Of a DNA stretch of 64,000 nucleotides, positions 60,832 through 64,000 are shown piece after piece. This stretch comes from Erythrophleum ivorense (Eukaryota > Streptophyta > Magnoliopsida > Fabales > Fabaceae). Location: positions 1 through 64,000 of the forward strand of contig JAIUCV010001223.1 in NCBI GenBank assembly GCA_026724425.1. The letters are read 5' to 3'. The stretch's first letter is position 1. Each line of letters starts with the position of its first letter. The position numbers and the translations under genes are program-made. Below the pieces are notes generated by a model, which saw only the letters and a list, made by a program, of their open reading frames with translations, ran no database searches and was not told the origin of the DNA.

Positions 60832-61515
60832 CCTCCCTTTTATGTCCCACTCTCCCTAGGGTTTTTCTCTAGTTTTGGGCAGAACTTGGTCGTGCAACAT
60901 GAAGTGAGAAGAAGGGTGCATCATATATATAGGTGGGAGGAGGTTACACTTTTCAAAAATTCTCATTTTGCCCTTCATTTTTGATATTTTTGTTTCTCCT
61001 TCATTTTAGCTCCTTTTTTAGAACTGTCTTTTTCATTATGAAATTTAGATTTCCAATTTAGTAAAATGCCTTTGGAATCACTCAATTCAGAGCTAAAACC
61101 TTCCCGAATGAATCCGTCAAAGTTTGGGTACATCGACATTGAAAAATGTCCACCGGAGGGGTTTTAGCTGTGCTAGGACTTTCCATGATTTTTAGGGCCT
61201 CTAAAAACCCTTAAAAACTCAAAAATTTCATTAAAAAAGCCCTCCTGTGTGAATTCTAAAATGTACTCAAAATTACAAAAATGCTATTACGTTTCGTAAG
61301 TTTTTCGTAAGAAATTGTTTCTTCATTCTAGCTCTATTTTTCTTTCTATCTGAGCCTGAGATTCTCATTTTTAGGAGTTTAAAATACTTTCCAAATTTTT
61401 TGGGATCTTAACTACATTGTCTTGGGAGACTTCCTTTTGTATCCAGTGAATTTTATTCATTGACAAAGAAACCGTACGTTATGTTTCTCATGTTTTCTTT
61501 CATTTACAGAGAATC

Positions 61516-62375
61516 GGATGTTACATTTCTCCCCCCTTAAATAAATTTCATCCTTAAAATTTGGGATATGCTTTTCTCTTACTCTTTTCATTTCTGGCTA
61601 ACTGCTCTTTTCTTTTCCTTTTTCCTGGCTCTATACCTTTTCTTAGCGATTTCATGCTTTTGAATTTTCTCTCAGCCAGGGAACTTTTATTACTAGCTCT
61701 TAATAAGGGTTCTATTGCTATAAAATACTAGCTAGTTCTTTCTCATAAGGGAAAGAAATTTCTAACTTTAGAGGCCTATCCTGGGAGAGCTTACTAATCA
61801 TATCGGGTTAATGTTAACCCGTTCACAGGATTAATGTTTCTTTCAGTGGACTCATTCACACATCTAGGGAGGTAACTCATTTCATATCCCATCTCCTGTA
61901 TTCTCTCTCAATGGCTTCTAATAACGTCTCATCATCTTTTCTCATCATCACTACTTGTCTCTGCATTAAGCAGGACATCTCGGAATAGCCTGAGTATGAC
62001 TACCAGGAAGAATTAGGCCTTACATACTCTCTTTAGCAAGTCTCTTCCTATTAACGAGATCATTTCTCATCGTTTATATCTAGGACTTGCCACTGACCCT
62101 GGCGAGCTATCATATCTCATCAAACTCTAGTCGTCAGATCACTCAACTCTGCTCAAGCTACTCTAGAGGCTACTCTTTCCCAGTGTCCACTAACTACACT
62201 AAGACCAGCATACAACTTACTTATCATGAACAAAGCCACAAACTATCTTCACACACCCAAAATGTTTTATACAAGGTTCTACCTATTCATTCTAGCCTTT
62301 ACATAGCCCTAATGCTACATCCTCAAGCCAAATCCAATCTGAGAGAGCCTAGAACTTTGCTTTGATACCAATAAA
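61516..62375 (-). mobile_element. Deleted gypsy internal region with polypurine tract and primer site
   Basis: At the left, the minus strand ends AAATTTATTTAAGGGGGGAGAAA, a polypurine tract next to LTR C-X. At the right (about 62361-62370), next to LTR C-XII, the minus strand reads TGGTATCAAAGC, one mismatch from the initiator-Met primer site, after five spacer bases. Only 860 bp separate them, so almost all gag-pol is gone. The middle is C/T-rich on the plus strand; the frame 62087-62365 shows no known domain. Confidence 0.75.
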
Positions 62376-62549
62376 TGTAACACCATAATTTCTTAACTTA
62401 TCTTATGCCATTCTCATGCTTCACATCATGCATTCCATGAAGGAGCAAGGAGAAAGGACATAAAATAATGAATTTCTTAGCATTGCGCTATGCATATTTG
62501 CTTTGAAAATACATCCGTTTTCGTCTTTTGACAAAAATCAAACGTTACA
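62376..62549 (-). mobile_element. LTR C-XII, internally deleted to 174 bp
   Basis: Starts TGTAACACCATAATTTC and ends CAAACGTTACA. The first 130 bp match the start of C-X nearly base for base (for example CTTCACATCATGCATTC) and the last 45 bp match the LTR end (TTTGAAAATACATCCG). About 3.5 kb between them is missing. It is the 5' LTR of the right-hand element. Confidence 0.82.
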
Positions 62550-63400
62550 ATATCATACCTTTCTTAAAAGCTCCTTAGATGTAGATTCTTGTGGTATATT
62601 TGGTTTCCTAAAATTGCCTTTTTTACTCAAGGTGATAGCCACAATTTTCACCTTTTTAAGAAACCAAATCTACCATAAGAAAGAGCATAAAGAAACGAAG
62701 ATGTTTCATAACTATTACATAGCAAAATTTTGCATGTTTCCTTACTTATTTTGCCTTTCTTTTTCTTCTCTCTCCTCCCTCTTTTCATGCCCTCATGGTT
62801 GAGCATTTGGAGCTACAAAAGGTTTGTTACATATAAGAGAATGGAGGTGGCATAACACTTATATAAAAGTTAGGTTTTATAACTTTTTCAAAAATGACCA
62901 CTATGTTCCTACACTTTAATTCATTCACTTGAACTCATTTCTTAGTTTTTTTAGAAACTAACTGCTCCATGCTAAATTTTAAACTCTCTTCTTTATTAAA
63001 AATATCTATTTAGAGGTTTCAGAGACTTAAAATAGTCTAAAAAAATATAGTCTGAAAGATTGTCATCAATAATCTTAATTTGTACACTGTCAAGGATTTG
63101 ATTGAACAGACTTCATCTGGTTAATCTCCTAGCCTTATTTTATCATATTATGGTGACAAATATAGTTTCTCATGTTAATTCTTATGTTATTTATATCCTT
63201 GATTTTTCCTACTTTACAATTAGACTGGTCCCTTTTTCTTCTGTTTGCTTTTTTTCTCTTTTAGCCTTTTCCTTTTATTTTGATTACACCTCTAGTTCCT
63301 CTTTGTCATCCTTTTGAATTCACCTTTAATATCTTGGATTTTATAGAAATTAGTGGTTATGACAAATTGCATATAATGAGAATTGTAGTTTTGGTTACTT
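62550..63400 (-). mobile_element. Family-C LTR fragment C-XIII
   Basis: Resembles the middle of other C copies (CATACCTTT..., a CTCTCCTCCCTCTTTTCATGCC stretch, GAGGTGGCATAACACTTATATAAA). No end is seen. The frames 62503-62802 and 63102-63317 are not supported as genes. Confidence 0.45.
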
Positions 63401-64000
63401 AAATTAGATATAAACTTTGCTATTACTTAAGTGTATACTAAGGCCTTCTAATAGTTCAACTCAAGCCTAGAGTTGCAAGTATAACTAAGCAACATATCAA
63501 TGCCACATTGTATTAAGATATCCTAATTTCAACTCTAATTAAACTCATACTTACCCATTTTCAAGTCTCTTAAATCCTCAAGCTTTTAAAGCCCAAGAGT
63601 AAGCTTCAAAATTCAAATTTCAAACCATTAAAATTTAGCCAAAGAAAAGAAATGGCAATATAGAATTAATTCCAATCCAAGCCCTAAAGCCATGATTCAA
63701 TTTAAGAAGATTACTCACCAATTGAAGGCTTGGCTTCTCCAAACTCTATTCAAAATTCACAAAGTTAGATCACACCCCATCATAATTTGTAAGCTTCAAC
63801 CACAACACAAATATAGTAACTAGAAAGCTTAAATTCCATTTAAAGTACAAATATAGATTAAGATAGTGGAAGATTTACCATTATGCACTAATTTTTTATG
63901 CCTTTTTCTTTTCCTCCTTACCCAAGTCGAAAGCCTTAAAGTTTAACAACCTTAAATTAGAAATTATTTATCCTAAATGAAAAAAAATAATTGGATGGGA
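63401..64000. other. Unclassified AT-rich sequence
   Basis: No recognisable domain, LTR boundary or repeat relationship to the rest of the window. It may continue a family-C copy or another retrotransposon leader beyond the right edge. Confidence 0.4.

Larger units (their letters stand above)
54147..61515 (-). mobile_element. LTR C-X, middle LTR of the tandem series, holding C-XI
   Basis: Begins TGTAACACCATAATTTCC at 54147 and ends CGGATGTTACA at 61515; about 3.71 kb without C-XI. The flanks (tcggg and tttct) do not match, and both lead into gypsy internal sequence, so it is not a separate insertion but an LTR shared by two recombined elements. A TATA-like CTATATATATG stands on the minus strand at 60923-60932. 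Confidence 0.75.

Overview
The window comes from a flowering plant, probably a eudicot with a repeat-rich genome; I cannot name the species. It is AT-rich and every recognisable coding stretch belongs to a plant transposable element: a Ty1/copia gag-pol, a Mutator-like element (MULE) with transposase and a Ulp1-type protease gene, and the tail of a Ty3/gypsy pol. I find no host gene, rRNA, tRNA or CRISPR array.

Layout. (1) 1-3740, minus strand: gag-pol of a copia element, running off the left edge. It keeps one reading frame but carries many nonsense and missense changes. Its proposed 5' LTR is 3740-4061 plus 20945-23382, split by (2). (2) 4062-20944: a four-level nest. Solo LTR A1 (target duplication taaga) holds solo LTR B (6791-20711, cttag/cttgg), which holds a complete MULE (9508-19658, 109-bp terminal inverted repeats, duplication ttactttt), which holds an internally deleted copia remnant (about 14.1-14.7 kb). 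(3) 23383-63400: a graveyard of one LTR family, here called C, with LTRs of about 3.4-3.7 kb. At least ten copies are present, mostly solo LTRs inserted into each other. Five have exact 5-bp target duplications and two have near matches. A TRIM (24670-25132) and a second A-type solo LTR (A2, 39583-42230, duplication tgaac) are also inserted. From 46714 to 62549 family C forms an LTR-internal-LTR-internal-LTR series whose short internal pieces keep a gypsy chromodomain-type pol end and a tRNA-Met-type primer binding site. (4) About 63400-64000: unclassified AT-rich repeat.

The most informative locus is the MULE. Its left half carries a mudrA-type transposase reading rightward. Its right half carries a roughly 14-exon gene reading leftward, which I rebuilt exon by exon from splice sites and phase. 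That gene joins an HMG-box-like N-terminus, a plant domain usual in front of transposon Ulp1 proteases, and a C48/Ulp1 peptidase whose His, Asp, Gln and Cys are all still encoded. Both genes are now dead, and their nonsense lesions fit C-to-T or G-to-A change, as expected for methylated, silenced transposons.

Direct observations are the open frames, motifs, repeat boundaries and target duplications. Family names rest on general knowledge of these protein families. Insertion order, LTR limits where only one end is visible, and the ancestral codons behind stops are inference.
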